DNA of 64,000 nucleotides. Source: Parachaetomium inaequale. Its lineage: Eukaryota > Ascomycota > Sordariomycetes > Sordariales > Chaetomiaceae. The notes under the pieces are model-generated. The model saw nothing but the letters and a program-made list of their open reading frames with translations. It searched no databases and was not told the DNA's origin. The stretch covers positions 62,001 to 126,000 of the forward strand of contig MU854333.1 of assembly GCA_033296685.1 (NCBI GenBank), written 5' to 3'. Of the stretch, positions 42,381-54,168 are shown piece after piece. A program made the position numbers and the translations under genes. Every line of letters begins with the position of its first letter. Positions within the stretch are counted from its first letter, which is position 1.

Positions 42381-44217
42381 TCACATCGTCGCGTTCCTCA
42401 CCACTCCATCCGCCCCCCTGACAAGCAAAGGCGGCGTCTCCTCCGGACTCCGCCCATTCCGATACTGCCACAGCCGACTCAGCTCCTTCACCTTGACCTT
42501 GACCCCCTCCCTTCTCTTCCTCCCCTCTTTCAAAGAAAGAGAAAGAAGACTCCCCTTCCTCTCCAAAACAGGACTAACCCCATGCACCTCCACCTCCTCC
42601 TCACCATCATCCTCATCCTCCTGCTCCCCACTCCCTTCCCTCCCCGTCCCATCCCCCCCACCCCCAACAAGCACCTCGCTCTCCATAAACTCATTCCCCT
42701 CCTCCTCCGCACCCAGCGGCACCCCGTTTTCTCGATCTCTCAACAACTCCCCCGTTGCCGGGTCCCGCGCGAGCGGGAACATGCCGTCCAAATAATGCTG
42801 CACCATCTGGTGGCCCCCTCTCAGACTGGTCCGCGCAAACACGCGCCCGATAAAGCGCGGGATGAACTGGGATGACGGGGAGGAGGTCGCGAAGTGCAGG
42901 ACCCCCCAGAGGGCGACGAAGTCGGTTGTGTGGGCGTAGTGCTCGATGTGCCCGATGGCGCGGTCCGAGAGCTGGGACGGGTGGGGGGAGGTGCTGGAGC
43001 TTGAGAGGGGGGGGATGGTGGAGGTGGTGGTGGTAGTCGGGGGGTTGGGTTTACCGTTTCTGGTTTGGTTGGTGATGGGTGGTTCTGCGTCCGAGGGGCT
43101 GGAGGAGCTGGAGCTGGAGCTGGAGCTGGGTCTTGGTTGAGGTTGGCGCAGGCGGGGCACCCGGGGGGGCTCGTGGTCGTGCGTCAGCCGGATCGAGTCG
43201 ATGCAGGCCGCGAGCGGGTTGCGTTTGGCGAGGGTTTGCGTGCGGATGTGGCGGTGCGGGTTGTTGAAGTGGTTAGCAGCGTTGCCAAAGGTGTAGACTT
43301 CCAGTTTGGATAGGAGGTCCTGCGGGAGCTCTTGGAGCAGCCAGTCCAGAATCAGGCTGCCCTCGATGCCGCCTTGTGAGTGGAGGATGAAGACGACTTT
43401 GGAGTACTGGGGGTTGTAGAGCTTCTGCTTGATGATCTGGTAGCAGACACGCACGTCCTTGGTGGCGTAGCCCCAGTTGCGCTGGATGAGGCACTCGACG
43501 ACGTCGAACAGGATGCCAGAGCTGGGAGTGGTGAGTAAATACATAATACCCTGAACAAAGTGAGGTCTCACGTCTTGTTGTGGATGCCCAGGATCGGCCG
43601 CTTAAAGGTGACAGCCAGCCGGTTGAGGTTGCTCTGCATCCAATGTGCCCTGGCGGAGTTAGTCGACGGCTGCAATGACTACTATGTATATATATATATA
43701 TGAATGTAGGCACTCACCCTGCGGCTACCCCGTTGATGTAAATCCACTGCTCGTGGGCGTGCTCTGGCAGTTCTGGCGCGTACTTGGGGTCCGAGTGATA
43801 TTCGACTTCCTTGCCGTTGAGCAACGCGCACAGCACCTTGTTGACCAGGAAGAAGAGGCCGATCAACACGGCGGCTGTCCAGACGGGCAGCACAACTAGG
43901 GCAGGCAGCACCGCAATGCCCGCCAGCTGCACCACACACAGCACGAGGTGGATGGCCACGGCCCACACATTCCCCCACGTCGGCGAGAGCTCGCTCAGCT
44001 CGGCCGAGTCGGCGGGAGACAGCGGCCACAGGATGTAGGGGATGGCCCAGAAGAAGCGGAAGAAGTAGTAGACGTCCCAGGCCATGAGCTTCCACGGCAT
44101 GTCGGTGTAGCCATAGTTGATGACGGACCGGCCGCCGATCTGCGAGCCGAAGAAGCGCGTGTCGTTGGTGGGCTTGGCCGTGGGTGGCCGCGTCGGGGGA
44201 GGGGGGGGTTGCGCCAT
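42381..44217 (-). CDS. Membrane-anchored alpha/beta hydrolase (lipase-like)
   Basis: Three exons, 44217-43718, 43649-43572 and 43521-42381, give 572 aa. The N-terminus holds two or three membrane segments (about 48-66 YYFFRFFWAIPYILWPL and 84-133). Then comes a hydrolase domain with HSQGG at 240-244, the GxSxG-like nucleophile elbow (Ser241; the first Gly is replaced by His). A long Ser/Pro/Thr-rich linker precedes HYAHTTDFVALWGVLHF. The C-terminal tail is charged. The family is a fungal-specific group, possibly acting on lipids. The second intron contains a (TA)n run. Stop 42381 and the dehalogenase stop converge. Confidence 0.82.
43687..43701. repeat. (TA)n microsatellite in intron
   Basis: About seven TA units within intron 1 of the hydrolase gene. 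It is length-variable in principle and not coding. Confidence 0.85.
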
Positions 44218-45056
44218 GGTGAGAAGGTCAAGATTAGTAGTCCCTTGGGCGGCTCGCCTCGACCCGCGACGGCGGCGGAGCCAGATATTTAAGTTTCAAC
44301 TTGGCTTGTTGGCCGCCCAGTCTGTTGACCCTGCTCACATGGCAATGATGGCACGGCACTTGGCGGCCGGGGTGTCAGCAGGATGGCTGAGGAGGCTTGG
44401 CGTCTCCGAGACACCATTCCTGCTGCCTGGAACGGCTGTGATTGGCGTCTGGGGTCACACCCACAGGGCTGAGGGACGCTAAATGCAACCGCTGGCTGCA
44501 GCACTCGCGATGCAACAAATCGCCCTTGCCTGCCGTTCCGGTTTGCCGGTCAGTGGATGGAAGAGATACCAGACCCGAGTCCGTGGTTGCACGAAACCCC
44601 ATCGTTTGTTCAATGATGCCAGGTACGGTATACGGTATCAGGTACGGTATCAGGTACGGTATAACGCCATCCCTTCGACAGCCTTGTTCGGTCCCGAGTG
44701 GTCGCTTAGCGGCCTTCCAGGTTAGCCAACCTGAGCCCCGGCCGCACCAAACAAATGTCGTGCAAGATGGACCCAAAGGGTGTCCATGGGCATTTTCTCG
44801 AGGTTTATCATGGCAGGAGCTCCTACGACTCGGAGGGCGAAGAGCTCAAGAAGGAGGGCAAGCCGAAGTCCGGCTTCCTTGCCATTGAGCTGAGATGGTT
44901 GTGGACCGTGGGTGACAGGCAGAGAGGCAGGGTTGGGGTTAAAAGTTCAAGGTCGGCGGGCGCGATAAGATAAGCATTTTGCAGCCATAACTTTTTCCTT
45001 GAGCACCTCTCGGCCTCTCATCCCCCGAACGAAAAGGAATTCGCCAACAGCACACC
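44218..45056. other. Divergent intergenic region
   Basis: Lies between the hydrolase and nop9 starts and contains a 12-bp tandem repeat at 44620-44662. No gene supported. Confidence 0.55.
44620..44662. repeat. 12-bp tandem repeat CAGGTACGGTAT
   Basis: CAGGTACGGTAT occurs at 44620-44631, 44639-44650 and 44651-44662, with a partial unit ACGGTAT at 44632-44638. No coding sense. Confidence 0.8.
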
Positions 45057-47567
45057 ATGGGCAAAAACAGGAAATCCAAGCGCCAGCTGGTCCGCGACGA
45101 GAAGCGCGCCAAGAAGCGCGGCCGCGATCTCGCCGGCGACGAAGAGCGCTCCGCAAAGCGCCAGCGCCACGACGACGCCGACGCCGACGCCGACGTTGAC
45201 GGCCAACAAGAACAGCTCAACAACTTCTACACGCTCGATCCGAACGCCGACTTCATCCCCTTCAACGACGACGAGCAGCCCCAGAATGCCGCCTCCGCCC
45301 CCGCCCCCCGCGCCCGCGGCGGCAACTTCGAGCGCGAGTTCTTCGGCATGCTGGCCGAGCAGGAGCAGGAGTACTTCCGCCACGCCGACGAGCTGCTCGA
45401 GCTGAACGACTTCCCCTCGCCCGACGACCGCCACATCTTCCTGCAGAGCGTCTACCGCGAGGCCCGCGGCAAGGAGCTCAAGCTCGCCAGCAGCCAGTCG
45501 TGCTCGCGCCTGATGGAGCGCCTGATCCTGCTGTCGAATGCCCGCCAGAAGAAGAGCCTGTTTGGCGCCTTCGCGGGGCACTTCATGACGCTTGTCACGC
45601 ACCGCTTCGCGAGCCACTGCTGCGAGAAGCTGTTCCTGATGAGCGCCCCCGTCGTGACGGCCGAGCTGAGCGGGGAGGCGGACGACGATGTGGAGATGGG
45701 GGAGGCGGACGAAGAGGAGGCAGAGGAGGCAAAGGAGGTTGCCGAGGCCATGAAGACGCCAATGGAGGACCTGTTCATGTTGACGCTGGATGAGCTGGAG
45801 GAGCACCTCTCGTTCCTGCTGTCGGATCGGTACGGCTCGCACGCCCTGCGAGTGTTGCTGGTGGTGCTGTCGGGGCGCCCGCTGGACCAGGCGGGCACCA
45901 AGTCGTTGCTGCAGGGCAAGAACAAGGAGTACATCACCGTGGAAGGCGCGTCCGCCGTGTCAAAGGAGCTCAACTCGCAAGCGAGGACGGTGCCGTCGTC
46001 GTTCTCCACTGCGATACAGAAAATCATTGGCGACTCGACGGCCACTCTGGATTCGACGGCGCTGCGGGTGCTCGCCAAACATCCTACCGGCAACCCTACG
46101 CTCCAGCTACTACTGGAATTGGAGCTGTCCTTGTCAGCAAAGTCGAAGAAGGGGGCTCAGGCAAAAGAGGACGGCGAAAAGGCCGCCGAAGGCGAGCCCA
46201 GCGCAGTGTCTCTTCTCGAGAGGCTTGTCCCTGAGGCACCCGCCTCGTTCGGCGACGAAAAGTCGCAGGCGTGCGAGTTTGTCAACAGCATGCTCTACGA
46301 CCCCATCGGGTCCCGCCTGCTCGAGACTCTGATCGCCCACTGCCCAGGCAAAATCTTCAAGGGTCTCCTGGCCAACATCTTCGCTCCCCGAATCCAGAGC
46401 CTGCTGCGGAACGACATCGCCTCGTACCCAGCCATCAAAGTCCTCAACCGGCTGAGCAAGGAAGACCTTGCCGATGCCGTGCAAAAGTCACTCCCCGAGA
46501 TCCCATCCTTTGTCGAGAAAGGCCGCTTCAACGTTATCAAGACCCTCTTCGAGCGCTGCAACGTGCGCGGCGCCACCCCCGAGCTCGGCACCCTCCTCCA
46601 AGCCCTCACCACAGCATGCGGCGGCGCCTGGAAGCACATCATTCCGAAGCTCTGCCTCCTCACGGAGCCCGAGCCGGAGCCCGAAACCAAGGAAAAGAAA
46701 TTCCAAACCCCCGAAGCCAAGAATAAAACCGCCCTCCTCTCCCACGGCAGCCAAGTCGCCTCGACCCTACTCTCCATCCCGGGCCAGCCCTCCAAAGCAA
46801 TCCAAAACTCCCTCCTCGCCCTCTCCCCGGACCACCTCCTCCGCATGGCCACCACCTCGGCCCCGACCGCCGCCATCCTCGCCAAAGCCCTCGCCGCCCC
46901 GCCACAGGTCCCGCACTTCCACAAACTCCTCGTCGCCGCCATGCTGCCCAACATCTACGCGCTCGCGACCTCCCAGCACGGCAACGCCCTCGTCAACGCC
47001 GTCATCTCGGCGCCCTCCAGGGGCGACAGCACGGTGGCCGTCGTGCCGTTCCATCTCAAGGAGAATGCCATGGCCCAGCTGGAACGCCACGAGAGCGCGC
47101 TGCGCGAGACTTGGTTGGGTAGGAATGTCTGGCGCACGTGGCGCGGGGATCTGTGGAGTTATCGGAGGCATGATTGGGTGCGCTGGGCGAAGGAGACGGA
47201 TCCTGAGGGGGAGAGGGTCGCGGGTATGCCTGTGTCGCGGCAGAGGGGGGAGGGGGAGGGTGGGAAGGGGGGGTTCATCAAGAAGGGGGGGTATGAGGGG
47301 AGGGGTGGGGAGGGTGTGAGGCGTGTTGAGGTTGAGCCGGAGCCGGAGCCGGAGGTTGAGGTTGAGGAGGAAGTTGAGGTTGAGGAGAAGGTCGAGAAGA
47401 AGGAAAAGAAGGAGAAGAAGGAGAAGAAAGAGAAGAAGGATAAAAAGGAAAAAAAAGAAAAGAAGACCTCCAAGGGCGAGAGTGGTGACGGGGAGGTAAA
47501 AGAAAAGAAGAAGAAGAAAAAGGACAAAAAGGAAAAGGCAAGCGCTGAGGTGGAAGAGGCTGATTAG
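45057..47567 (+). CDS. NOP9: Nucleolar pumilio-repeat protein Nop9
   Basis: This intronless gene encodes 836 aa. Nop9 binds pre-rRNA around ITS1 and 18S and prevents early Nob1 cleavage in 40S biogenesis. The N-terminus MGKNRKSKRQLVRDEKRAKKRG is basic; FYTLDPNADFIPF and EREFFGMLAEQEQEYFRHADELLELNDF are the conserved entry motifs. The long helical region (about 110-690) carries degenerate pumilio repeats, seen as DRYGSHALRVLLVVLSG and DPIGSRLLETLIAHC and SQHGNALVNAVI. The C-terminal 120 residues switch to Lys/Glu repeats, typical of nucleolar proteins, and are longer than usual. The start context CACACCATGGGC is good. Confidence 0.94.
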   Translation: MGKNRKSKRQLVRDEKRAKKRGRDLAGDEERSAKRQRHDDADADADVDGQQEQLNNFYTLDPNADFIPFNDDEQPQNAASAPAPRARGGNFEREFFGMLAEQEQEYFRHADELLELNDFPSPDDRHIFLQSVYREARGKELKLASSQSCSRLMERLILLSNARQKKSLFGAFAGHFMTLVTHRFASHCCEKLFLMSAPVVTAELSGEADDDVEMGEADEEEAEEAKEVAEAMKTPMEDLFMLTLDELEEHLSFLLSDRYGSHALRVLLVVLSGRPLDQAGTKSLLQGKNKEYITVEGASAVSKELNSQARTVPSSFSTAIQKIIGDSTATLDSTALRVLAKHPTGNPTLQLLLELELSLSAKSKKGAQAKEDGEKAAEGEPSAVSLLERLVPEAPASFGDEKSQACEFVNSMLYDPIGSRLLETLIAHCPGKIFKGLLANIFAPRIQSLLRNDIASYPAIKVLNRLSKEDLADAVQKSLPEIPSFVEKGRFNVIKTLFERCNVRGATPELGTLLQALTTACGGAWKHIIPKLCLLTEPEPEPETKEKKFQTPEAKNKTALLSHGSQVASTLLSIPGQPSKAIQNSLLALSPDHLLRMATTSAPTAAILAKALAAPPQVPHFHKLLVAAMLPNIYALATSQHGNALVNAVISAPSRGDSTVAVVPFHLKENAMAQLERHESALRETWLGRNVWRTWRGDLWSYRRHDWVRWAKETDPEGERVAGMPVSRQRGEGEGGKGGFIKKGGYEGRGGEGVRRVEVEPEPEPEVEVEEEVEVEEKVEKKEKKEKKEKKEKKDKKEKKEKKTSKGESGDGEVKEKKKKKKDKKEKASAEVEEAD

Positions 47568-49472
47568 CTAGCCGTCTTAGACCTGAGGCAGCCGCTGTTA
47601 GTATAAAAGGGCATGATACCCAGAGTGCGCCCTGAAAGAAAAATCCAGTCTTGAACCTTCCCCTGTTGTCATCGTGTCCACATGTACATAGCCGGCACCC
47701 TGCATGCCGGAAATGCAGCCTTACTTTTGCATAGAGTTTGAACAGGACGTGCGAACCCGACCGGGTGTGGTACGGCGCAGCCGGTTCCCTATGCCTTCTT
47801 TGAGCTCAGCTGCCGGATGTACGCCCTGCCGTGAGTGGTCGGCAATGTTACTGTCTTCAACCTCCCCGGTTCTTTCACCTTGACGCCGGATGCTTTCCGT
47901 GCAGCACCCTTCCCGTGGATAGCTGCGAGTCTCAAAGCCGGAATGTAAGCCGGTCATGGGGTTTCTGGTAGACCATGCCAACCGAAGAAGAAGAAAGACG
48001 AGATCTTGCAGATGGTAAAGGTCCCGGTTGTTGGTAGTGGATAATCCGGTGAAAGCCTTTGAGAGCTGGGCGGTTCGCTGTCGGCAGTGACAGTTAACCC
48101 CGATGAGATATGTATCAAGAGTTGAAGCCCGGTTGCTAAGTCTTGCCCAACAAGGTGGAATGAGTCCAGCTCGCCCTCATGACCAATTCCCTCCTTCAGG
48201 CTCCCATCCAACTCCAAACCACCCGCCCGTCTTGTCTCTCAGTCTCCGTCTCAAGAGTCAAGCCTCCCTTCACACACTCAAACTCTCCCAAGAATTTCTG
48301 CTACATCCCAGCCACGACTCCTTCGAGCCCACCTACGCCTTGCCGAGAGAGAGAGAAAGAGGGACAGTCAACAACAATGCCCCGGTCAGGTTACGACATC
48401 AGCGGTTTCGGCCGCTGGGTTTCGCAGCGGCCCGAGACGGAGGTTAAAGTCAGGGAGAGTGGTGGAAGGGGTAGTAATGGTGGTGAAGGCGGTCGTGGTG
48501 GTGGCAAGGGGAAGGGGAAGGGGCAGAGAGTGATTGTATTTTTCCCCCTCACCCCAACTCCCGGCTCACTCCCCACGTGCATCCAACAGCTATTCTTCTT
48601 TGGCCGCGCTGGGGTTTGTTGGGAGATGCTGTTTGAACTGAGCTAACAATACGGTTGTGGGATGCTAGGCGCCGAGACCGGTAGGCAAGAAACTGAAGGA
48701 GATGTGACGAAGTTGGCTGGCAGGGGACGGAAAAGGGGTGAAAGGAGGATGTGATCTGGGGATGGCGGCGCTTGGTCGAGACATGAAAGTGTGTGGCGGT
48801 TCCCAGATAGAAAAGAGCCTATCTTCTCAGGTGTTGGTGCGAACTCGAGTTTGGGTGGGCGTTCAATGAAAGAGGAAACAGGGGGGAGGCTTGGATACCG
48901 CACTTTTGCGCGAAGAGATGGATGAAATTGACTGCCAAAACTCTGAGGCTAGTTATCAAAATTTAGTCAACGACAGTAATAGAAAGAGCAACGAGAAGAA
49001 AGACATAAAGAGGGAGACAACGAGGTGGCAGGCATTTGCCCCCCACAGCAGCCAGAGGGGCGCTATCGTGACGTCTACCATCACGACAATGAATCACCAA
49101 GGTGACTGTGGTTATGCCGGTGGCTATCTCTTATTTGTGGTCTCTCGCCCTCCCAAAACTCAATAAAAGCTCAACCGCCCCTCCCCATCCATCGAGGAAG
49201 CAGTCCGTTTTCTCCTCATATCAACCAACCACTCCGAATAGTATCTCAAACAACCAATATGACATCGACTCATGACTCATTAATTCCTGGCTATTTGGCT
49301 AATACGAAAGATACTAGCTAACGCCTCGCTCATGACCACGACCACGGCCAACCCAGATAGATGCTCAAACGCCCTCAAACAAAACCAGTACCGACCCCAA
49401 CTCCTTTTCCCTACTACCCTACTCCCCTTTCAATGATAATAACAACAGTATCAACAAAAAAAAAAAAAAACA
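47568..49472. other. Intergenic with one possible small ORF
   Basis: 1.9 kb without a firmly supported gene; a small plus-strand ORF at 48377 is listed separately. AT content rises near 49200-49460. Confidence 0.5.
48377..48646 (+). CDS. Possible small Gly/Arg-rich hypothetical protein
   Basis: 89 codons from an ATG in good context (CAACAATGCC). It begins MPRSGYDISGFGRWVSQRPE and then turns into Gly/Lys repeats. A GTGATT...CCAACAG intron (48529-48592) could be removed in frame. I recognise no family and composition is weak evidence, so it may be non-coding. Confidence 0.28.
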   Translation: MPRSGYDISGFGRWVSQRPETEVKVRESGGRGSNGGEGGRGGGKGKGKGQRVIVFFPLTPTPGSLPTCIQQLFFFGRAGVCWEMLFELS

Positions 49473-50743
49473 TCACACAGTAACCCCCAACGGCGTAGGC
49501 CCATCCCCATCCAGATTAACCCAATCCGCCCACGGCTCCCCAGGGCCCGGCGGCGCCGGCGGCACGTCGACTCCCTCGGTCGTCATCGACGCCGCAGACA
49601 AGATACTCGGATCAATCAGCGCCGTCTCCACCGCCGCAGTAGCCGGCTCGAACGAAAACTGGAACTGCTCCAGCGCCGTGGGCAGCGACAAGGTCCTGCT
49701 GTGCCACCCCCCTCCTGCTCCTCCTCGGGCACCATCGCCTTGGGGGACGGTTGCGCCGCCGTACCATGACAGCTCTGCGGCACCCGGGAAGTCGAGTACC
49801 ATGGATGTGGATGGGTCGGGACCCGGCCTGCCGTCGTCGCCGCCGTATATATACCCTTTCGTGGCGTCACCCATGACCAAATCCAACCCAACACCCCCCT
49901 GCTGCTGCTGCGCCGCCGCCGCCGGACCCTCAACGGCAGCACCGCCCGTCCTGGAGGAGGAGGAGGACGACGACGAGGCGTCCAGTTCCAAAGCGAGCGG
50001 GGACATGGAGCCGGACTTTCCCTCCCCCCCTTCCTCCTTTTCAGCGGTTGGCGGGAGCGGGTACGAGACGGGCGGTGTGAGCAGCGGCGAGGCCGCCTGG
50101 GTCACCGCCGGCGCGTCTTGCTGCCGCTGCCGGAACCGGGGCATGTACCCTCCCGCCGCCGCCGTCATCTGGAGGTGAAAGGGCTGGGGGTAGCTGTGTC
50201 GGTGGGGTTGGGGTTGTTGCTGGGTCGTCTGTTGTCCTTGTTGGTGCTGGCTCGCCCACCGCGAGGAGAGCTGCACGTGCGGGAAGTGCTTCGCGAACAG
50301 GGCGTCGACCTCGGCGTAGCGGTCGGCGCGGTTTGAGGCAGGGAGGTAAGGGTTGGTGGCAATGACGGCGGCGGTGGTGCCTGTGGTGCTGACGGGCAGG
50401 CTGAAGCGGCGGCGGGCGGCGGTGTGGTCCTCGTCTTCGCTCTCGTACTGCTCGTCGCCCATGACGGCCTCGCGGGTGATCTTGAGGCCGCGGCCGGTGC
50501 GCTTGCGGCGGCACTCGGACGCCTTGAGGGCGGAGCGGATGCGGTGCTCGATGTCGCGGTCGGCTCGGCGCGAGGCCGCGATGTAAGCCCGCTCCTGGTT
50601 CTCCTCGTGGGTGCGGTGTGTCTGTGTCGGGAGGTTAATAGGAGGGGGGGGGGCGAGTGGATGGAGCGGGTTCTTACCTTCTTCATGGGCAGGTCTGCCA
50701 TGTCGCTGGTATCAGACGCGGGTGAGAGACGCTTCGTAGGCAT
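49473..50743 (-). CDS. Conserved fungal protein of unknown function
   Basis: Two exons, 50743-50678 and 50621-49473, give 404 aa. After a short first exon (22 aa) comes a conserved-looking basic block: THRTHEENQERAYIAASRRADR, DIEHRIRSALKASECRRKRTGRGLKIT. It is helical and charged and could bind nucleic acid or protein. An acidic EDEDH patch, a Gln/His-rich middle, a Ser run and a Pro/Gly tail follow. Similar proteins, with the HTHEENQERAYIAASRR-type start, occur across filamentous fungi by my recollection. No enzyme motif, zinc finger or bZIP leucine repeat is seen. Nuclear location is an inference. Confidence 0.75.
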
Positions 50744-51098
50744 GGTGATGCGATGTCGAGCTGGCCGCCGGGGCTAGCAGACTCTTACTTCAACTTGTAT
50801 CTGAGATCGGGGTGGAGTAGGATGGATCAAGGAGGATCAAGATGGCCGTTGCTAGGGGCAGGTGGGTTGTTCTGGATGCTGTGCTGGGAACTGGCAAGCG
50901 TCTGTCAAGGCTTTGTGTTTGTATGTGTCGGAGGAGAGGCGCCAAGCTCGGGTAGGTGCAGGGTGTATAAGAGGGCCAGGTAGCACGTGGTATCAGGAAG
51001 GGGGAGGTAATTGCTCAAGCTGTAAGAGTTACAGCGCGGTCGTGGGGGTTCAAGATGGTCTGAAGCTTGGGAGAACACAACAATGGCAGACAGGGTCG

Positions 51099-51128
51099 AC
51101 AGACAAACACAGACAAACACAGACAGAC
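51099..51128. repeat. Short ACAGACAAAC-type tandem repeat
   Basis: Roughly three imperfect 10-bp units in intergenic DNA. Confidence 0.7.
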
Positions 51129-53058
51129 GGCAATGGAGGGACTGCTTTTGTATGGTAGCTTCCTGGTTTGGGATGCGGAGAAGAGCGAGCGGGCGCTTGC
51201 AGGTTGGCACGGAGCGTGGAAGGGGTTGGAAAACCTGCCAAAAGGGCATCGAGATGTCTGGCCCGATCGGTGGGGGAGGATGCGTGCGATCTCGATCACA
51301 GCTCCGCCCTGGGCCGTTACGTCAATTGGCGAGGCCGACCTGGACTCGGTACACGGTACACAGTACGGCTGGACTTTCCCCGGCCGCTTGCAGGCAGCCG
51401 GCCAGCAGGCAGGCAACTTGAAAGGCGGCCAGCTCCACACTGTCCACAAGCAAGTGGCCCGGCTGTATTACACGCAAGGGGCATAAAACTGCACTTGTAC
51501 TATCGAGTTTGGACGTCCGAGAGGCCAATACTAGGCTGGTGGAAAACAACATGATGCTGAACTTGAGTTGATACGAAAGTCTGATGGGCCTGAGAACCGG
51601 GCAGAAGTTTTGTGTCTCTCCACTGGCACTCAACAGTGCAGCACACGGTATGATCTATCTCTCACTGCACTGTAATCTATCTTATGATACCAGGTACCTA
51701 CCGGGAGCCAAAGGATGGCTTGCTTCTACTGCCGAATGAGTCCAATCCTAATCAATTCGGCAGGTTGGTCGTAGCATTGCCCGCAGGTCATCTCGTCCGC
51801 CGATGCTTCTGGCCGCTTCTGGCAGGTCTTGGCATCGCTTTCCTGCTCGAGATCGAGACCCAGCAGAAGGGCTTCTGCACAACCTGGAAAAGATAGCCAA
51901 GCTGAGCCAAGGGTGCATACTGTGTACATTAGATAGTTCTCCTAGGAGCCTCTGCTCCGGCGTGTCCGGCTGCCATCCTTCACCTTGGAGTGGCCGAGCA
52001 AGCGGGGTCGCCCCCAGCTCGGTAACATTGGCATCGCAACAACTGTGGGCGATGGAAGCTTGCTACGTCATTTTTACGCGCCCTCACAGGAACACTTTTT
52101 CCGTTCACGTCTCGTGTTCCCCCGGCCTCTTTGTCGTCCAGAAAGCCACTGATGAGGGGCGGCCAGACTGCTGGGGATGCCGGTAATTTGTCAAAGAGAG
52201 GCCAATTCTAGCAGATGGAACCTTGGCAGGAGCCCGGGAGAGGTGCCGCTGGTGTGTATTGTTTGACTTGCACATGCACGAGAATAGCAAACCCAGCCGT
52301 GCAGTGGAAGCAATGCAACCCTGGAATCTGCAAGAGATGGCTGTGTTTCTCGGCTAGAGCAGGGTCGTCGGCCGAGAAGACCCTAGGCGAGTAATATTTT
52401 ACAGGGCGAGAAGAGACGATAGGGTCTATCGATACTGAATAAGTTCCGCAGCACGCGTGCAATGTGACGTCAGTCCGTGCCGTGTCAGAATAGGAAATCA
52501 CAAAAGGCCATCCAAAAAGCCCGAAAGCGAAGTCGCAAACAGAACTCTGATCTTCTTCGCCGGAGCTTTTGGCCCGGCCATCAGGCAGGGGCACGGCTTT
52601 GCGAAACACCCCGCCTGCCCAATCAGGACGCCCAGCCACCCCTCCCGATGCAGCTTCCAAGGATGTCCCACTCTTTTGCTCGGTTCCAGTTTGGAACCCC
52701 GCCCACGACCGAGGAGACCAAACAGTCTGGAAGCTTCACAGCATTTCCTCACTTCCAGGTTTACGCAAGTGCCGCGGCAATCCAAGCCGGAGTTGAGGCA
52801 TTGAAGCGTGCCACATGCCATTTGCATGTACTTTGTATTCGTAGTCGCTGTGGCACCTGTGCAAACATTCCAGCTTGTCTTCAGACCGTGCAAGGATCAA
52901 GGCCAAAGTTGTCAGAGCCTGGCGCATCGAGCTTTCGGAATCCCATGCCGGCCCCGCATGGCATTTCCATGCAGACGCCAAGCGCCTCGCTTATTGCCCC
53001 CTGCTTAGCTTACCCGCAGCCTTGCCGTTTTCGACCTGCCAAGGCTCGCTCCGCTGTA

Positions 53059-53288
53059 CCTCCGCCGGGGTCACAAACCAAACAGACCAGGGCGCTGGTC
53101 AGGGCCCAGTTAACTGCTATTATAGCAGTTTCTATTGGACAACGGTGCCTAGGGCTGGGCTGAAGCCGATGATGGGTCCTCCCTCTTTGTCACTCTTCTA
53201 GTATTTTCCATGGGATGTGACATAGTCGGTGGCGTTGTGCTCCCCTGCTCCACTCCCCTGTCTGTTTGGTTTGTGACCCCGGCGGAGG
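53059..53288. mobile_element. Possible MITE (29-bp perfect terminal inverted repeats)
   Basis: The 29 bp at 53059-53087, starting CCTCCGCCGGGGTCACAAAC, recur exactly as reverse complement at 53260-53288. The 172-bp interior has no ORF of note but holds a second hairpin, AACTGCTA/TAGCAGTT near 53109-53127. Total length 230 bp and non-coding content fit a miniature inverted-repeat element of a DNA transposon. A target-site duplication is not obvious (left flank ends TA, right flank begins AATAAT), so the ends may be eroded. Confidence 0.55.
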
Positions 53289-54168
53289 AATAATTCGCGG
53301 TGACCATGCTGAGCAACAACCGCCGCGGCAGAGCATCAAAATCACTCTTGAAAACCAGCAAGGCCAATTGGCGCCGAATTCGACCAAGGCGGCATATTAG
53401 CGCGCCTCACGACAACAACCGTCGTCACAGGGGTGTGTGGCAACGAGTTCCAACTCAACAATTCCTCCTTCGAGAACCACCGATTCTCGGGCGTGTGTGA
53501 CAACCAGAGTATGTGAGTGTTGATCTTCAGACGCCAGCAGCACGTGCCCGCCTTATACGTCACTTGTGTCTCTCGTGGGTTACAGCCGTGTCAAAGGCCC
53601 TTCGGGATCTGCTGATCTACCTTCCAGTGGCCCCTCCTGTTCTTGTTGCCAGTGAGGTTGCCGGTCGCTGATCTGGGTCAGGCTGGGGGCCGTCCCGCGC
53701 TGTCGGGGCAGCTGCAAACGTTCCCTCTCTCTCCCCCTGACGCATGTGGGAGGCACACGGCTTCATACCGGATGAGAGCTGCAGGCTTTTAAATATCCGC
53801 CTGAGCCCCGCAAGGGGGTACAGCAAGTCTCACTGTGTACAACTTCCGCACCACATGACAACCCTCCGCAGCGGCGATGTGATCCGATGTCTGGCCCCTT
53901 ATCAACCACCTCGGAGTGAATAAAGTGAACTTGAAAAACAAAGGCAGCCTGATCCTTCCTCTCTGGACAACCAAAAGGTAGCGAGCGGTCTTATAACAGA
54001 CAGAACAACCTCAACCCTGCCCATTCCCACCACCAAGCTCAACCCTAACCCAGCCCACCACCAACCCTTACCCCTGGCCCCTGAAAAATTCTCTTCTCCC
54101 TACCCACACCACACAACGACAAAACCACAAAAGAAAAAAAAGATATCGAAATCGTTCGACGGGAATTG

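Larger units (their letters stand above)
50744..54168. other. Gene-poor region, 3.4 kb
   Basis: No protein-like frame. Contains a short (ACAGACAA)-type repeat at 51099-51128 and a MITE-like inverted repeat at 53059-53288. Open frames such as 52477-53163 run into the inverted repeat and are judged chance. Confidence 0.5.
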
